Below, one piece after another: positions 45,367-57,599 of a DNA stretch of 64,000 nt. Under the pieces are notes generated by a model. The model had not been told where the DNA came from, made no database searches, and was given only the letters and a program-made list of their open reading frames with translations. Positions within the stretch are counted from its first letter, which is position 1, and each line of letters opens with the position of its first letter. The position numbers and the translations under genes were made by a program. This stretch comes from Helianthus annuus (Eukaryota; Streptophyta; Magnoliopsida; Asterales; Asteraceae), in assembly GCF_002127325.2 (NCBI RefSeq), contig NC_035436.2, forward strand, positions 105,857,591 through 105,921,590, given 5' to 3'.

Positions 45367-48300
45367 TGTCACACCCTGGCTTTGCGGAAGCGTGGTTAAT
45401 TTGTGTGACTTCTTAATACCATAGCTTAATCATAACAAAGCTATATGAATTTAAAAACCATGCAAGTCATCCATTAAGTTTTTGAAAACATCATACAATA
45501 CCAGTGTTTGTAACATGCAACCATAACCTTGTTTAGTAACATTACAACTTATAATAAAACATAAACGTGATTTAGGGATTGTGTCTTGTCCAGGTAAGAG
45601 ACACAACCCTAAACCCTGATGACTTCATGACCAGTGCAGCGGAAAACGTTCCATACCGTGCCAGATCCGTTTAATTTCCTGAAATACATGTGAGTTGAAA
45701 AATCAACAATAATGTTGAGCGAGTTCACGTGTAGGTGAGTATGTAAAACATTTGTGAGTATAAAAATAGTTGTGGTATGTAGCAGTGTAAGAGGACTTGT
45801 GATCATCAATGGTTTGCAAGGCCACTGACATATGTGAAGTGCAAATAGGGAGACTCAAACCTAGCAGATTTCGCCACGGCAAAGTATGTGGACAAAGTCA
45901 CCCCACGGTCCGTTTCTAGTTTGGCCGGGGGCTGGGCTCGCTACACCCAGATAGATCTACCGCTCCTGTCCCTCGGTCCCTCCATGAGGACTAATGGCCC
46001 CATATTGTTCCTATCCACTCACATGATCGTATAACACCTCCTTACGATAAACATACCGTTGTAAAGTACTCGTAAATCATAGTAACATGTATTTCACCCC
46101 CGCAGTTAAGTAAACTGAAAACAGTTAGAGAAAAGGGGGACATGAACTCACAGTGAATGCGTATCTCTACCAAGTAATCCGAATATCCGAAGCTGTGCAA
46201 CGACCTACAGGTGCTAATTCTATTAGACGGATGGCCGTGCCTTAGCTTGATAACTTATAGTTTTAGGAGACGGTTAGACAACCGTTTCGTGTACATACTT
46301 GGTATTTTACTTTCCTTCCCAAGGATGGGGGATTTAAATACATGTGTATTTATACTATCTCATTAAGTCCCACTTAATATATTTTTATTTCTTATTCCAA
46401 AATATAATTATTTTTCTCAAAAATAATATATTTTCACTTTACATAATACTTTCCAAAATAATACGTTGACAACATACGTGTTGGTGAATATTTCCGCGTA
46501 ATGCGTAAGTTACGTTTTAATGATTAGGTGGTAATAGAAATTACCGTTGTAACTTTTATGCTTGTCGTATAAGCGTTGGTATTATTTTGGGTTTGACAAG
46601 TTAGTAAATATTATTTTTACTCTAAAAATAATATTTATACATTTTCACAAAATAATCATAAACAGTGTTGTGAAAAATATATTTATCGAATAAATATTTA
46701 TCACGTTTATTTTTGTGAAAATCCCACCTCCGATTATTTATAAATAAAGTTGTGGCGAAATATATTTTTGAAAACATGTCAAAGTAGTCTAACACTTGTA
46801 AATAATCCTAAGTGTTAGATTTTTAGAAAATTTCGCCAGAGTTTCCCCTGTAACTGGAGGGGGCCACGCTTTCAAGCGTATCATTTTCTTTTACAAAATC
46901 ACTTCTTTTATTTCAATCAATCAATTTCCAACATAATAAACAAGTTTCAACACTTCGAATTCGTAGACTAATATGCAAGATCACAATATTACATGAACTT
47001 GTAGTTTTTCTAAAACTATTATGTAGATCTCGTTATATTTAGTGGATCTAGGTATAAAATAGTTTATTCTTGCAAAAACCCCGTTTTTGGAACAAATCAC
47101 TCTTTACAACTTCCGACAATTTTTATAAAAATTGTTATTTTGTCGGATCTTTCATTTCACAAGTGTTTATACACTTGTAGACTATAAAAATCACATTTGT
47201 TAACCTGTTATACAACTTTTATAAAACATGATTTTCTCAATACCCGGTCCTACGAATATACCACTTGTACATACGTAGATCGGCTCGTTTTAAATACTAT
47301 TTTTCATGTTAAAACACTTTTACACAAGTTCATGTTTCCCGTGTGGTGGAGTTTCACCTTTTAACCCTTGTACAAAAGAAACGAGTGTATGTCAAGATAC
47401 GTGATCTTAACAAAGTCGGGTTAAACGATGATAAGAGCCACCACATCATAGATCGGGCTTTAACAATCAACATATTCAAATACTACGACATTTACACGCG
47501 TTATGTGCTTTTATCCAACGATTTTCACTTTTTAGAAGACTTTAAAGATTCATGAAGCGGGTTACCGATATTTAACCGATAAAAATCCTTTTAACCACTT
47601 TAGACACGACTAAAAATGAGTTTTAAACAATATACCTCTAGCTCGGGGCTAGGGAAGAAACTAGTCGAAAACGTCGTGGATAAAAGCAAATGCTCGAGGT
47701 CCTTCAACTTCCGTTTGTTCCGAGCTTCGTTGTACGTGATCCTCAAGACGTGTGTGCACTTGGAACTTGCAAGACTTGAACCGAAAATGGATGGATGGTG
47801 GTGAGGGGGTTCGGCCGAGAGGGAGGAGCAAGGGAGAGAGAGAGTGAGTTTGATTAAGTGTGTGTGTTAGTGTGTGTGAGAGGTGAGCATTTATAGAGAA
47901 AATCAAGTTCTTCGTCCAACGGTTTCTCGTTCTAGATATCCGCGAATCAATTATAATATAATAAAGGTGTACCCTCCTAGTTCCATCTCAATGGAACCGG
48001 CCCAAAGGGTGTGGGGTCGCCCGGTTGGGTCTCGATCGTGCAGTTACAGTTCAGTTATGTTAAAGTCGGTTACTTTAAGGTCTAACCCCGTTAGTTGTTT
48101 AATGCGGTGTAAAGCGGGTGTTAGGGTAATCGGGGACCCTAACTGGCTCAGAAAAATACTAACAATAATTCTGGCAATATTTTTATGTTCCGGGTATTTT
48201 CCGGTTGTTCGGTCGGATAGGAATCCGTTAAAGTGCTTAAGATATCCTTTAAGCGTCGTAAGTAATATTTTTAGCGACACAATTTATTCAGCAAAGTGTC

Positions 48301-48772
48301 GGGAATAATTCCTTGTATTTTGGCACTTTATTAATTAGCTAGAAGCTAGTGTGTAAATAAAAGTGTTGTGTTCCGTGCTTAAAGTATGTTTTAGGCACAT
48401 CCAAATCTCTATATCTTATCCCTAGAGACGTAATCATACAACCCTTGTATCCTTACACACACTATGGGTGTAGTAAAAATAATTCTGGCTCATTCAGGCC
48501 TTTAGAGGCAGTGTCTGCCTGATGCTGGCTATATCAGCATGTTCACTGTGTATCCGTTTAGTGCTACTGTGGTTTTTGTGCATCAAGTTTGTCACTAGAG
48601 TTCAGTAAATAAATAATGTAGTGACAGGAAAAATCAAAGTATGATGCAGACATGTACATGTATCAACAATCAAGTAGCAGTTTATCAGAAATCTCAGTTA
48701 AGCACAGTAATTAGGCAACAGTTAATAGCTAATTAAGTCGTACGGATACCTGGTTTTGTGAGGGTTGTCACA
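45367..48772 (-). repeat. Element H 3' LTR
   Basis: 3406 bp from TGTCACACCCTGGC to GGGTTGTCACA, unlike every other LTR in the window. AGACT precedes it and is the likely target duplication. It is followed by a polypurine tract (48773-48787, TTAACGGGGGGAGAA on the minus strand). A TATA box is at 47889. Small ORFs at 47343-48308 have no recognisable content. No tandem hairpin array comparable to the other families was found. Confidence 0.88.
47889..47895 (-). promoter_or_regulatory. TATA box of H LTR
   Basis: TATAAAT on the minus strand, followed downstream by a CT/CA-rich stretch typical of plant 5' untranslated starts. Confidence 0.6.
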
Positions 48773-48789
48773 TTCTCCCCCCGTTAAAT

Positions 48790-48808
48790 AAATTTCGTCC
48801 CGAAATTT
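48790..48808 (-). other. PPT hairpin of H
   Basis: AAATTTCG/CGAAATTT with a 3-nt loop. As in element A, the pol stop codon TAA (48807-48809) overlaps the outer end of the stem. Confidence 0.8.
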
Positions 48809-51614
48809 AAGTTCTGCTTGTAGATGCAGAGTTTTTAGGAAATAAGTGGGGGTATTTCTCTTTCATCCGGTCCTCACGCTCCCAGGTGTATTCAGGACCA
48901 TGTCTGGCATTCCAGCGAACCTTGACGAGTTTGACACTGCTCCGGCGGGTCCTGTTAACTTTCCAATCTGTGACCTCGACAGGTGCTTCTACGAAGTGGA
49001 GCGTGTCGTCAACATGAATCTCGTCGATAGGAATGGCAACGTCAACTTGAGTTGGACTCTTCTTTAAATTGGATACATGAAATGTATCATGGACACCATT
49101 TAGTTCAGCAGGTAGGTCCAACTTGTATGCTACGGTTCCAATTCTTTCTAGAATTCTGAAAGGACCAATGTAGCGTGGATTTAACTTCCCACGCTTCCCA
49201 AAGCGTGCCACCCCTTTCCAGGGTGATACCTTCAATAACACCATCTCTCCAACTTGAAAATCCACATGCTTTCGGTTTGGATCCGCGTAGGCTTTTTGTC
49301 TGTGGCGAGCGGCTTCGATGCGTTTAAGAATCTGCGCAATCTTGTCCGTCGTCTCTTGAACGATTTCGGGACCGGCAAGCTGCCTATCACCTGCGTCAGC
49401 CCAACATAGTGGTGATCGACACTTGCGTCCGTATAGGGCTTCGAAAGGCGCGACACCAATACTGGTGTGGTAGCTGTTGTTGTATGAGAATTCGACCAAA
49501 GGTAAGTGTTTATCCCAGCTACCGCCCAAATCCATAGCACATGCTCTCAGCATGTCTTCCAAATTCTGTATCGTTCGCTCGCTCTGGCCGTCAGTTTGCG
49601 GATGGAACGCAGTGCTCAGATTCAATTGTGAGCCAAAAGCTTCTTGGAAGGATTGCCATATCCTTGACACAAACCTTCCGTCTCTATCAGAGATGATCGA
49701 GAGGGGTACTCCATGTCGTGCTACGATCTCTCTCAAGTAAATTTCCGCAAGTTTACTAGTACTGTCTTTCTCCTTGATTGGCAGAAAGTGTGCGGACTTT
49801 GTTAGGCGGTCAACAATCACCCAAATCATATCATGGCCTCTTGGCGTTCTTGGCAGTTTTGTAACAAAATCCATTGAGATTTGTTCCCATTTCCACTTGG
49901 GAATCTCAGGTTGTTGCAGAAGTCCCGAGGGCTTCTGGTATTCCGCCTTGACCTTAGCGCACGTTAAACATTTGCTTACGTAAATAGCAACGTCGCCTTT
50001 CATCCTAGGCCACCAGTAGTAATTTTTGAGATCTTGGTACATCTTATCCGATCCCGGGTGGATAGAGTACCGTGACTTGTGCGCTTCATCGAAAATAACT
50101 TCCCTTAATCCACCAAATAGAGGAACCCAAATCCTTTTCCCAAAACATAACGTTCCTTCCTCGTTTGGCACCAATATCTTCTCCATCCCACGGAGATACT
50201 CCTTCTCAAGGTTCTCCTCCTTGAGAGCTTCTTTCTGCGTTGCACGAACGCGCGAGGAGAGATCGGTTTGGATTATCATTTCCATAGCCCTAACCCTTAG
50301 GGGCTTGATCCTTTCCTTACGACTTAAGGCATCAGCGACTACATTCGCCTTCCCTGGGTGATACTTTATCTCGCAGTCGTAATCGTTCAATAATTCAACC
50401 CATCGTCTTTGCCTCATATTCAACTCCTTCTGGTTGAATATATGCTGTAGGCTTTTGTGATCTGTGAAGATTGTGCACTTCGTACCATACAGGTAGTGTC
50501 TCCAGATCTTTAGTGCAAAAACCACTGCGCCAAGCTCCAAATCGTGGGTGGTATAGTTCTTTTCGTGCACTTTCAGTTGACGCGATGCGTAAGCAATGAC
50601 CTTTTGGCGTTGCATCAACACACAACCCAATCCTTGACGCGATGCGTCGCAGTATACCACAAAATCGTCAGTACCTTCCGGTAGAGCTAAGATTGGCGCG
50701 TTACAAAGCTTATCCTTCAATACTTGAAACGCTTCATCCTGTTTGATTCCCCAATCAAACTTCTTATCTTTCTGCGTGAGGAGCGTCAAAGGTTGAGCGA
50801 TTTTCGAGAAATCCTCGATGAACCTTCGATAGTAGCCAGCCAAACCCAAGAATTGCCGAATCTCGGTTGGCGTTGTAGGCGTTTCCCAATTCTTGATTGC
50901 CTCGATCTTGGTGGGATCAACATGAATTCCATCCCCATTAACCACATGTCCAAGAAACTGGACTTCGCGTAGCCAAAACTCACACTTAGAGAACTTGGCG
51001 TACAACTGTTCCTTCTTTAGCAGCTCCAGAATAGCTCTAAGATGTTGCTCGTGCTCAGCCTTCGTCCTTGAGTAAATCAGGATGTCATCGATGAATACGA
51101 TCACGAACTTATCCAAGTACGGCTTACAAACTCGGTTCATCAAATCCATGAACACTGCAGGTGCGTTTGTTAAACCAAACGGCATAACGAGAAACTCGTA
51201 GTGTCCATAACGAGTTCTGAAAGCTGTCGTCGGGATACTCTCCTCCTGTATCCGAAGTTGATGGTATCCAGATCGAAGATCGATCTTTGAATAGAAGCTT
51301 GAACCTTGAAGCTGGTCGAACAGATCATCGATTCTTGGCAGGGGATACCTATTCTTGATTGTCAGCTTGTTCAACTCTCTGTAGTCAATGCACATGCGGA
51401 AACTTCCGTCCTTCTTCTTGACAAACAAAACTGGAGCTCCCCAAGGTGAGAAGCTTGGTCGGATAAAACCCTTATCTAACAACTCTTGAAGTTGTGTCGA
51501 CAGTTCTTGCATCTCAGACGGAGCAAGTCTGTATGGTGCCTTAGCCACAGGCGCAGCGCCTGGAACTAAGTCGATGCGAAACTCCACTTGCCTTTGAGGT
51601 GGCAAGCCAGGCAA
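48807..51614 (-). CDS. pol: Element H pol: RT, RNase H, integrase, chromodomain-like tail
   Basis: The open frame of about 935 H-type residues begins at [16 protein letters not shown] and has no internal stop. It has [11 protein letters not shown] and FIDDILIYS, RNase [21 protein letters not shown] and ADALSR, the IN finger H..H..CLTC, and IN core [16 protein letters not shown] and QSERTIQ. The tail [21 protein letters not shown] resembles the chromodomain of Tekay-type elements. Upstream of 51614 the frame enters J'-type sequence in the wrong frame, so no H gag or protease is attached. All catalytic residues I can check are present; the pol is orphaned rather than decayed. Confidence 0.9.
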   Translation of the reverse strand: MPGLPPQRQVEFRIDLVPGAAPVAKAPYRLAPSEMQELSTQLQELLDKGFIRPSFSPWGAPVLFVKKKDGSFRMCIDYRELNKLTIKNRYPLPRIDDLFDQLQGSSFYSKIDLRSGYHQLRIQEESIPTTAFRTRYGHYEFLVMPFGLTNAPAVFMDLMNRVCKPYLDKFVIVFIDDILIYSRTKAEHEQHLRAILELLKKEQLYAKFSKCEFWLREVQFLGHVVNGDGIHVDPTKIEAIKNWETPTTPTEIRQFLGLAGYYRRFIEDFSKIAQPLTLLTQKDKKFDWGIKQDEAFQVLKDKLCNAPILALPEGTDDFVVYCDASRQGLGCVLMQRQKVIAYASRQLKVHEKNYTTHDLELGAVVFALKIWRHYLYGTKCTIFTDHKSLQHIFNQKELNMRQRRWVELLNDYDCEIKYHPGKANVVADALSRKERIKPLRVRAMEMIIQTDLSSRVRATQKEALKEENLEKEYLRGMEKILVPNEEGTLCFGKRIWVPLFGGLREVIFDEAHKSRYSIHPGSDKMYQDLKNYYWWPRMKGDVAIYVSKCLTCAKVKAEYQKPSGLLQQPEIPKWKWEQISMDFVTKLPRTPRGHDMIWVIVDRLTKSAHFLPIKEKDSTSKLAEIYLREIVARHGVPLSIISDRDGRFVSRIWQSFQEAFGSQLNLSTAFHPQTDGQSERTIQNLEDMLRACAMDLGGSWDKHLPLVEFSYNNSYHTSIGVAPFEALYGRKCRSPLCWADAGDRQLAGPEIVQETTDKIAQILKRIEAARHRQKAYADPNRKHVDFQVGEMVLLKVSPWKGVARFGKRGKLNPRYIGPFRILERIGTVAYKLDLPAELNGVHDTFHVSNLKKSPTQVDVAIPIDEIHVDDTLHFVEAPVEVTDWKVNRTRRSSVKLVKVRWNARHGPEYTWEREDRMKEKYPHLFPKNSASTSRT

Positions 51615-53610
51615 GTATCTCTTGGAGTTGGTTTGAGAGTTCTCGCATCTCAGATGGAGCGAGTCGATACGGAGCTTTGGCCACTGGGTTGGCTCCTGGA
51701 ATAAGGTCGATTCGAAAGTCGATATCGTGACTTGGAGGTAATCCAGGAAGATCATCAGGGAACACCTGAGGAAATTCTCGGACAACGGGAACATCCTTGA
51801 CTTCAACTTTCCTTTTCTTGTCTGTCTCAGCTACAACAATGTTGGCCAAGAAGGCTCGATATTCCTTGCGGAGATATTTGCGAGCTTGAAGACATGACAT
51901 GAGCTTGAGATCTTTTGCAGTAGTTTCACCATAAACACATAGAATATCACCACTAGCTAGCACAAAACGAATCATCTTATCGGAACACACAACTTCAGCA
52001 TGGTTTTCACGAAGAAAGTCCATGCCTACTATGACATCAAAACTTCCGAGCTGCATTGGAATGAGATCAATCGGGAATATATGATTGTTGAGCTCGAGAG
52101 TACAATCACGGAGCACAGAATTAACAGCAATGGTTCTTCCGGTAGCGACTTCCACTTCGAAGGGTGACGAAAGATAAGAGCGCTTACGTCTAAGAAGCTT
52201 CTCAAATTCAAATGACACAAAGCAGTTATCGGCTCCAGTATCAAACAAACATGATGCATATATACCATTCACAAGGAACGTACCATTGACCACGTTGTTG
52301 TCAGCTTGAGCCTGGCGTGCGTTGATGTTGAAAGTTCTGGCGTGAGCGGCTTGTTGTTGAGGCTGCTGTTGTTGTTGCTGGGGTTGTTGAGCTTCTTGTT
52401 TCACCACTCTGTTCGGGCACCGGTTTGCGAAGTGGTTAGGGTCACCACATGCAAAGCAGGTCCGAACATTGTTTGCCGGGGCCTGTGCAGCTTGAGGAGC
52501 TTGAGGAGCTTGAGGAGCAGGTAGCAGGGCTTGGTTAACAGCGGCTTGAGCTTGCGTTTGACGGGGACCATAGCGGCAATTCGCAGTGAAATGCCCGTAA
52601 ACGTGGCAGTGGGCACAGCAACGGCAGGCCACACCCACCGGGTGATGATAAGAACATGTAGCACAGAGTGGGTGGGGGCCGGTGTACGCACGCTTAGCCG
52701 GCGGCGCATTGATCACTGGCGCAGTGCGCTGTGGTTGCTGCTGTTGTGGCGGTACTGACTGAAGAGGAGCAGCATTGGTTGCGGCGGCGCAATTCTTGTT
52801 CTTCTTTCTCCTTCTCGAGGACTTGGAGGCTTGAGCAGCAGGGTTGTCGGTCGATGCGGTAGTAACTTGATGCAACGACTTGGATGGCTTATCCCAGACA
52901 CCAGCCTTAACTCGCTTGTCATTAATCTCGGCAGCGAGTAGGTAGGTTTCCTCGATTGATGCGGGTTTGGCGGCGAACACAAAATCTGCAACACAATCCG
53001 GAAGAGCACGGATGTATTTCTTGATGGTCATCTCGGGAGTCTTGACCTGGTCTGGACAGATAATGCTCAGTTGTTTGAAACGGGCGGTGAGACCAGCGTT
53101 GTCGCCCTCCTTCTGCTTGATGGTCCAGAACTCATCCTCCAACTTTTGGCGTTCGTGGGGAGGACAGAACTCGTCCAGCATGATAGCCTTCAGTTCCTCC
53201 CACGTCAGCTCGTAGGCAGCGTCGTTCCCGCGCTTATTCCTTTCGGCTGTCCACCAGTCCAATGCCCGCGACTGGAAGACACCGGTAGCATTGAGAGTTC
53301 GAAGATGATCCGGGCATCCGCTTTGACGAAGGGTAACTTCCACAGAGTCAAACCAGTGAAATAAGCCTGTAGGGCCCTCTTCACCGGTGAACTCCTTCGG
53401 TCCACATGCCTTAAATTGCTTGAAACTGAACGGAGCTTTGCTGGATTCAGTGAGGGTTCGGGATTCTTCCGACGACTTGCTGGTGTTTTCGTACACCTCA
53501 CTGACAGCTTTCGCTACAGACCTTGAGATGAGCTTGGCGAGACGTCGGTCTCTCTTTTCCTGACGGGAAAGGTTTTGGCGAGTTCTTGATGATGACGACA
53601 TGGTCTGCAA
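51612..53610 (-). pseudogene. Element J' gag-protease fragment fused to H pol
   Basis: About 664 residues almost identical to the J polyprotein N-terminus ([20 protein letters not shown], three zinc knuckles, protease DTGAD, up to RELSNQLQE). One visible difference is Cys for Phe next to a knuckle (CRCCAHC against CRFCAHC). At the 6-bp match CAAGTA the sequence switches to H pol at a point about 110 bp earlier in the shared alignment, out of frame. The result repeats the [16 protein letters not shown] region in two versions and gives no continuous gag-pol. Confidence 0.91.
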
Positions 53611-54703
53611 TAGACATCGCCATAGGGCTCAACACAACGAATTCGAATCTCGCACGTCTTAGTTTACTAAAGCTTAGAATCACGTCGCATCTCACGTCAC
53701 GTAACACATATAAACACATAAGCACATCATCATAGAGGCACATAAGCACAGAAGCAATTAGGGCACATAAGCAATTAAGCAAATAGAGCACTTAATTCCC
53801 TAAACACGTACGCAATTTTATCACAGAGGCAAGTAATGTCATGTAATCCTCTTAACCGTACGCAGCAGCACACTTAGTTTCCTAACAGCCTCTAAGTTTT
53901 GAGTATCGCGGTCGCATTCAATACGTCGAGCAGCATAGTATGGTGTAGTGTAGCGTAGTATATTGGTTTCGTTTAGATCACATCAACAGGGATTTGAATC
54001 GAGATAGGATAGCAACAAAAGTCACGCAGATTGATAACAAATGGAGCAATCAACGAATCTTAAAACACGTAAACAGGTAAATCATATAAAATCAACAAAG
54101 CAACACTCAAAATCGGAAAATGGATTGTCTGCGGCTACTAGACTTTGACTAACCATGGCAACTTAACTATTCACAGTTGACTTGTCGTCACTTTCGACTC
54201 TAGGGGACATGTTTCTGCCTCGATTCTTGGGCATTATGCATGCGCATTCTAGGCCATACTCGTGAGTTCAGGTCGTTGGAGTCCGTCAATTGCCTTGGCG
54301 AGATAAAATAAAGTCGGAATAACTGCCAAGGTTAGGGTTTCACCCCTAGCTCAGCAATTTCTTCCTTGTTTTAAGAAAACTTTAGAGGAAAATTTTCATC
54401 AAATTACGGGTTTCAGCCCTGATTTGGTATAATTCTCCCCCGTTTGTTGATAGAAAATCGCACAAAATAATTGGCAAAAATTGTAGTTTAGGCAGGAATT
54501 CGCGGGTTTCACTCCTAATCCCGTCCAAATTACGAAATTTGGCTCGGAGTTCGGATGTAATGATAGAATAGAAGGAAACAACATAAAATAGGCACATAAA
54601 CTTGGTCTCTTGGTTCCTAACTATAGTCTAGGTCTCTAAGACAGCGATCCGGACTAGATCGTGTCTAACCTAATTCCCTATAGTTATGGCTCTGATACCA
54701 ATC
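53611..54703 (-). other. J' leader and primer-binding site
   Basis: A 1.1-kb untranslated leader, practically identical to 62229-63321. It has two upstream ORF-like stretches (53498-53791, 54382-54597) without recognisable content. The primer-binding site TGGTATCAGAGCCATA (54685-54700, minus strand) lies 3 nt from the LTR. Confidence 0.85.
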
Positions 54704-56815
54704 TGTCACACCCCAACCGATGGCGGAATCATCGGGGCGCGGCACTGAGCGAAACAGATTGTTCAGAAGTTTCCACAACAACTATCATACAATTCAGTTA
54801 TATAACACGTCCCATACCGTGTCCCAAACAATAACAAGTTATCATAGAAATCAACTAAACAATATGGGAACTGTTCCGACAACTCAAATTCTTAATTATT
54901 ACAGACTGAATTAAATATTGTTTTGAGACTTCTAGACGGCTAACTGTAGATCTTACTGACTACAGGTGCCAGTACAAGATCTACAGATAATTATGGCCCT
55001 GGAGCAGGTATGTGGACACTGTCCTAAGGTCACAGGCTCCTAGAAGCTTATTATTGCCTCGCTTCCCTAGCACGCTAGTAGCTTAAACACCTGTCACATA
55101 CGTTAAAATAAAAGTCAATACATATAATGTAAAGGTGAGTACACAAGTTTGATATAGCATATAAAGTTCGAAAGTTTACGCATAACCAAGCACGTACTCA
55201 AGGGCAAACGATGCATGTAAATTATCAACATGGGACCATCGATACCAACGACTTCGAGTTGACTGTCCGAGACAGTTCGCAATACATGATTACCACTGTA
55301 ATCCATGCAAGTAATTGTCCTTAGCAACCCCCGTGTGAACGGGTGCTGAGTCCAAACTATAGTACTACGTTGCTAAAGCAGGCAGATAGCACTCCACGTG
55401 TAAACATAATAAACAGCAATCATTTAGTCAAGTAATACATGCAAGTAGGTTAGCGTTCAAACAGTTTGTGATGTTTGTGAATTTGATAGATTACGTATGT
55501 AACACCCAAAAGTGCTGAAAGCAAAAAGGGTTCGAGTATACTCACAGTGGTTGGTTGTGGATTGAAAGGAGCACTGAGAATAGGTTAGCCTGAATAGTTC
55601 GATAACACAACGATGAGTAACGCGGAAAAAGTAAACAATGTACTTGGATCGAGTAGACCATTCGATCGGACGGCAGTTCGATCGAGTGGGCTGTTCGATT
55701 GGTTTGAAAGTCCGTTCGAACATCCATTCGATCGGCCTGCTGGCTCGATCGGCTGGTTCCTTCAAGTGGATTGTTTCTTCCTTTAATGTGAAGGATGTGT
55801 TTGTGTATGATGGTTTGTATTTCCTTTCAAGTTGGCCGATCGAACAGTCCGTTCGATCGGTTGGTCCAACCGATCGGTTAGCAGTTGAGGTTTGGCAAAG
55901 TGTCACTCGATCGGGTGGCATGCTCGATCGGGTGACATTCCAATGTTTCGAAAAGGTTAAGTGTTGAAGTATAGTATCTCATGATTCGAGCAGTAATGTT
56001 CAATCGAGTGGCGTAGTCGATCGAACAGTACCTCGTCAATACTACACTTTTGTGTGTTGGTGGGTCTAAGTGCTAGTCGATCGGTTAGCCTAGCCGATCG
56101 GCTGGCGTAGTCGTTCGGTTGGGCTGTTCGATCGAACAGCCTAGCCGTTCGGCCAGCTTCTCGATTTGGTTAACCTATTACTTAACACTTGGTTATTCCC
56201 GTTAATTGTTGATGTTTTAGAGATATTTTGACTACGAGTTGAACCACAAAGCTGAAGTCCCCACTTAGCCCACTGATTCGAGCAGGAATCACCCAAACTC
56301 GGTCAGAGGCGGTTTGGAACCTAAGTTTAACATTTAACCCGAAATCGGTATATCTCTCGGTAGAACCCGAATCTTGAACCATGTGTTTGTTTAAATTGAT
56401 TTATAAATCGGTTCAAGTCTCGTTTTCACCGTTTTGAGTGTAAAAGAGTTGAAAGATAGATAAAAACCCATCGTCCAATCCTTTTCCACCGTGAAATGTT
56501 AAGATCTTTGGAAGATTTTAGGTTATTTATGTGGAAATCGGTTAGATCTAAGTTATTCATGGTGGAATGATGCCAAAACTTAGTGTTCTTGAAGAACACA
56601 TGATGACATCACCCAAGAACACCTAGATCTTGGTGATTTCATGGATGAAATCCAAGTTTTGAAAGATAGAAAGATGTAGAATCGATTAATGAACAAAAAC
56701 GTACAAGGATTAGAGCGAAATACTTACCGGTTTGAGAGAAATCTGAGATTTAGTGAGAAGAAGAGGCTGGTCGGTCAGAGCTTTCCAAAAGTGGAAAGTT
56801 TGACAAGGACAGCCC

Positions 56816-56823
56816 TATTTATA
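56816..56823 (-). promoter_or_regulatory. TATA box of J LTR
   Basis: TATAAATA on the minus strand, immediately downstream (in element direction) of the GATCGAACAG repeat cluster. Confidence 0.65.
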
Positions 56824-56839
56824 GGCTTCCAAAAGAGGA

Positions 56840-56985
56840 AAGGGTCAGCTGATCGAACAGCATCCCTGATCGAGCGGCTGTCCGATCGAACAGCCTGTTC
56901 GATCGGCTAGCCTGTTCGATCAGGTTGCCCTGTTCGATCGGCTAGCCTGTTCGATCAGGTTGCCCTGTTCGATCGGCTTGCCTGG
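56840..56985 (-). repeat. GATCGAACAG repeat cluster upstream of the J TATA box
   Basis: A perfect 12-bp inverted repeat CCGATCGAACAG/CTGTTCGATCGG with a 1-nt centre lies at 56882-56906. It is followed by a tandem of a 35-bp unit made of two related halves, each starting CCTGTTCGATC, for about two and a half units. The cluster occupies roughly -20 to -165 relative to the TATA box. Confidence 0.8.
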
Positions 56986-57530
56986 TTTTGAGTGTTTTGC
57001 GACGATTTTTGATATTTCAAGTTCGATGAACGATGATTTGAGAATGATAGAATTCCTAATCAAATTACTTTCAGTCCCAACTACTATATCTAACATACAA
57101 GCATCCCTACGACCATTTCGGGTTCGATTTCCATTGAGTTTGATTCACCTTTGAGTCTTGATTGATTTGATTGATTCACCACACACTTTAACATAAAAGT
57201 AACATGCACAAGTAACACGTAAGGCACACACACACGTATAAAAGCATTAAAATTATCCACACTTGAGTTTGATGATTGATTTGATTAGCTTGATTATTGA
57301 TTGACTAGCTTTATTGCATTGTTACTTCCTATCATTCACAGTCGGTCGTTGATTCACAGTTCGATTATCGGCCGATTAGTTTGATTATACAACACTTACT
57401 CCAAATAATAGGAAATCAAAATGAAACTAAAATGAAATTAATCTTTATTGATCTTTAATTCCAATAACAGTCAACCCTTGACTTTGACTTTTGGGAAACA
57501 CGGGGTGTTACAGTCTCCCCTCCTTTAGGG

Positions 57531-57547
57531 AATTTCGTCCCGAAATT
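57531..57547 (-). other. PPT hairpin of J
   Basis: AATTTCG/CGAAATT with a 3-nt loop; a purine tract follows on the minus strand to the LTR edge. Here the pol stop lies about 50 bp upstream in element direction, not within the stem. Confidence 0.75.
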
Positions 57548-57599
57548 AGGCCGAGAACCGTACATCGCCGTGTAATTTTACCAATTTGATGCTTCAGAT

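Larger units (their letters stand above)
54704..57512 (-). repeat. J LTR, shared: 3' LTR of J and 5' LTR of J'
   Basis: 2809 bp from TGTCACACCCCAACC to GGGGTGTTACA. The left side touches the J' primer-binding site; the right side touches the J purine tract (AGGAGGGGAGAC on the minus strand). U3 carries a repeat cluster at 56840-56985 and R/U5 a second cluster at 55650-56165, both built on TTCGATCGG/CCGATCGAA. Several simple inverted repeats lie at 55260-55380 (ACTGT/ACAGT, GATTAC/GTAATC, CCCGT/ACGGG, TTAGCAAC/GTTGCTAA). Confidence 0.91.

Noticed and set aside
45840..46020. G/C-rich part of the H LTR as a hairpin array like those in other families
   Set aside because: I could not find repeated units or consistent paired arms there.
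47343..48308. Small ORFs in the H LTR as possible captured host gene
   Set aside because: No recognisable domain, no splice-like structure, and they lie within the bounds of one LTR.
52306..53364. Plus-strand ORFs opposite J' gag, and the same set at 60924-61982
   Set aside because: They are antisense shadows of the Gln/Ala-rich gag; both sets exist because gag is duplicated.
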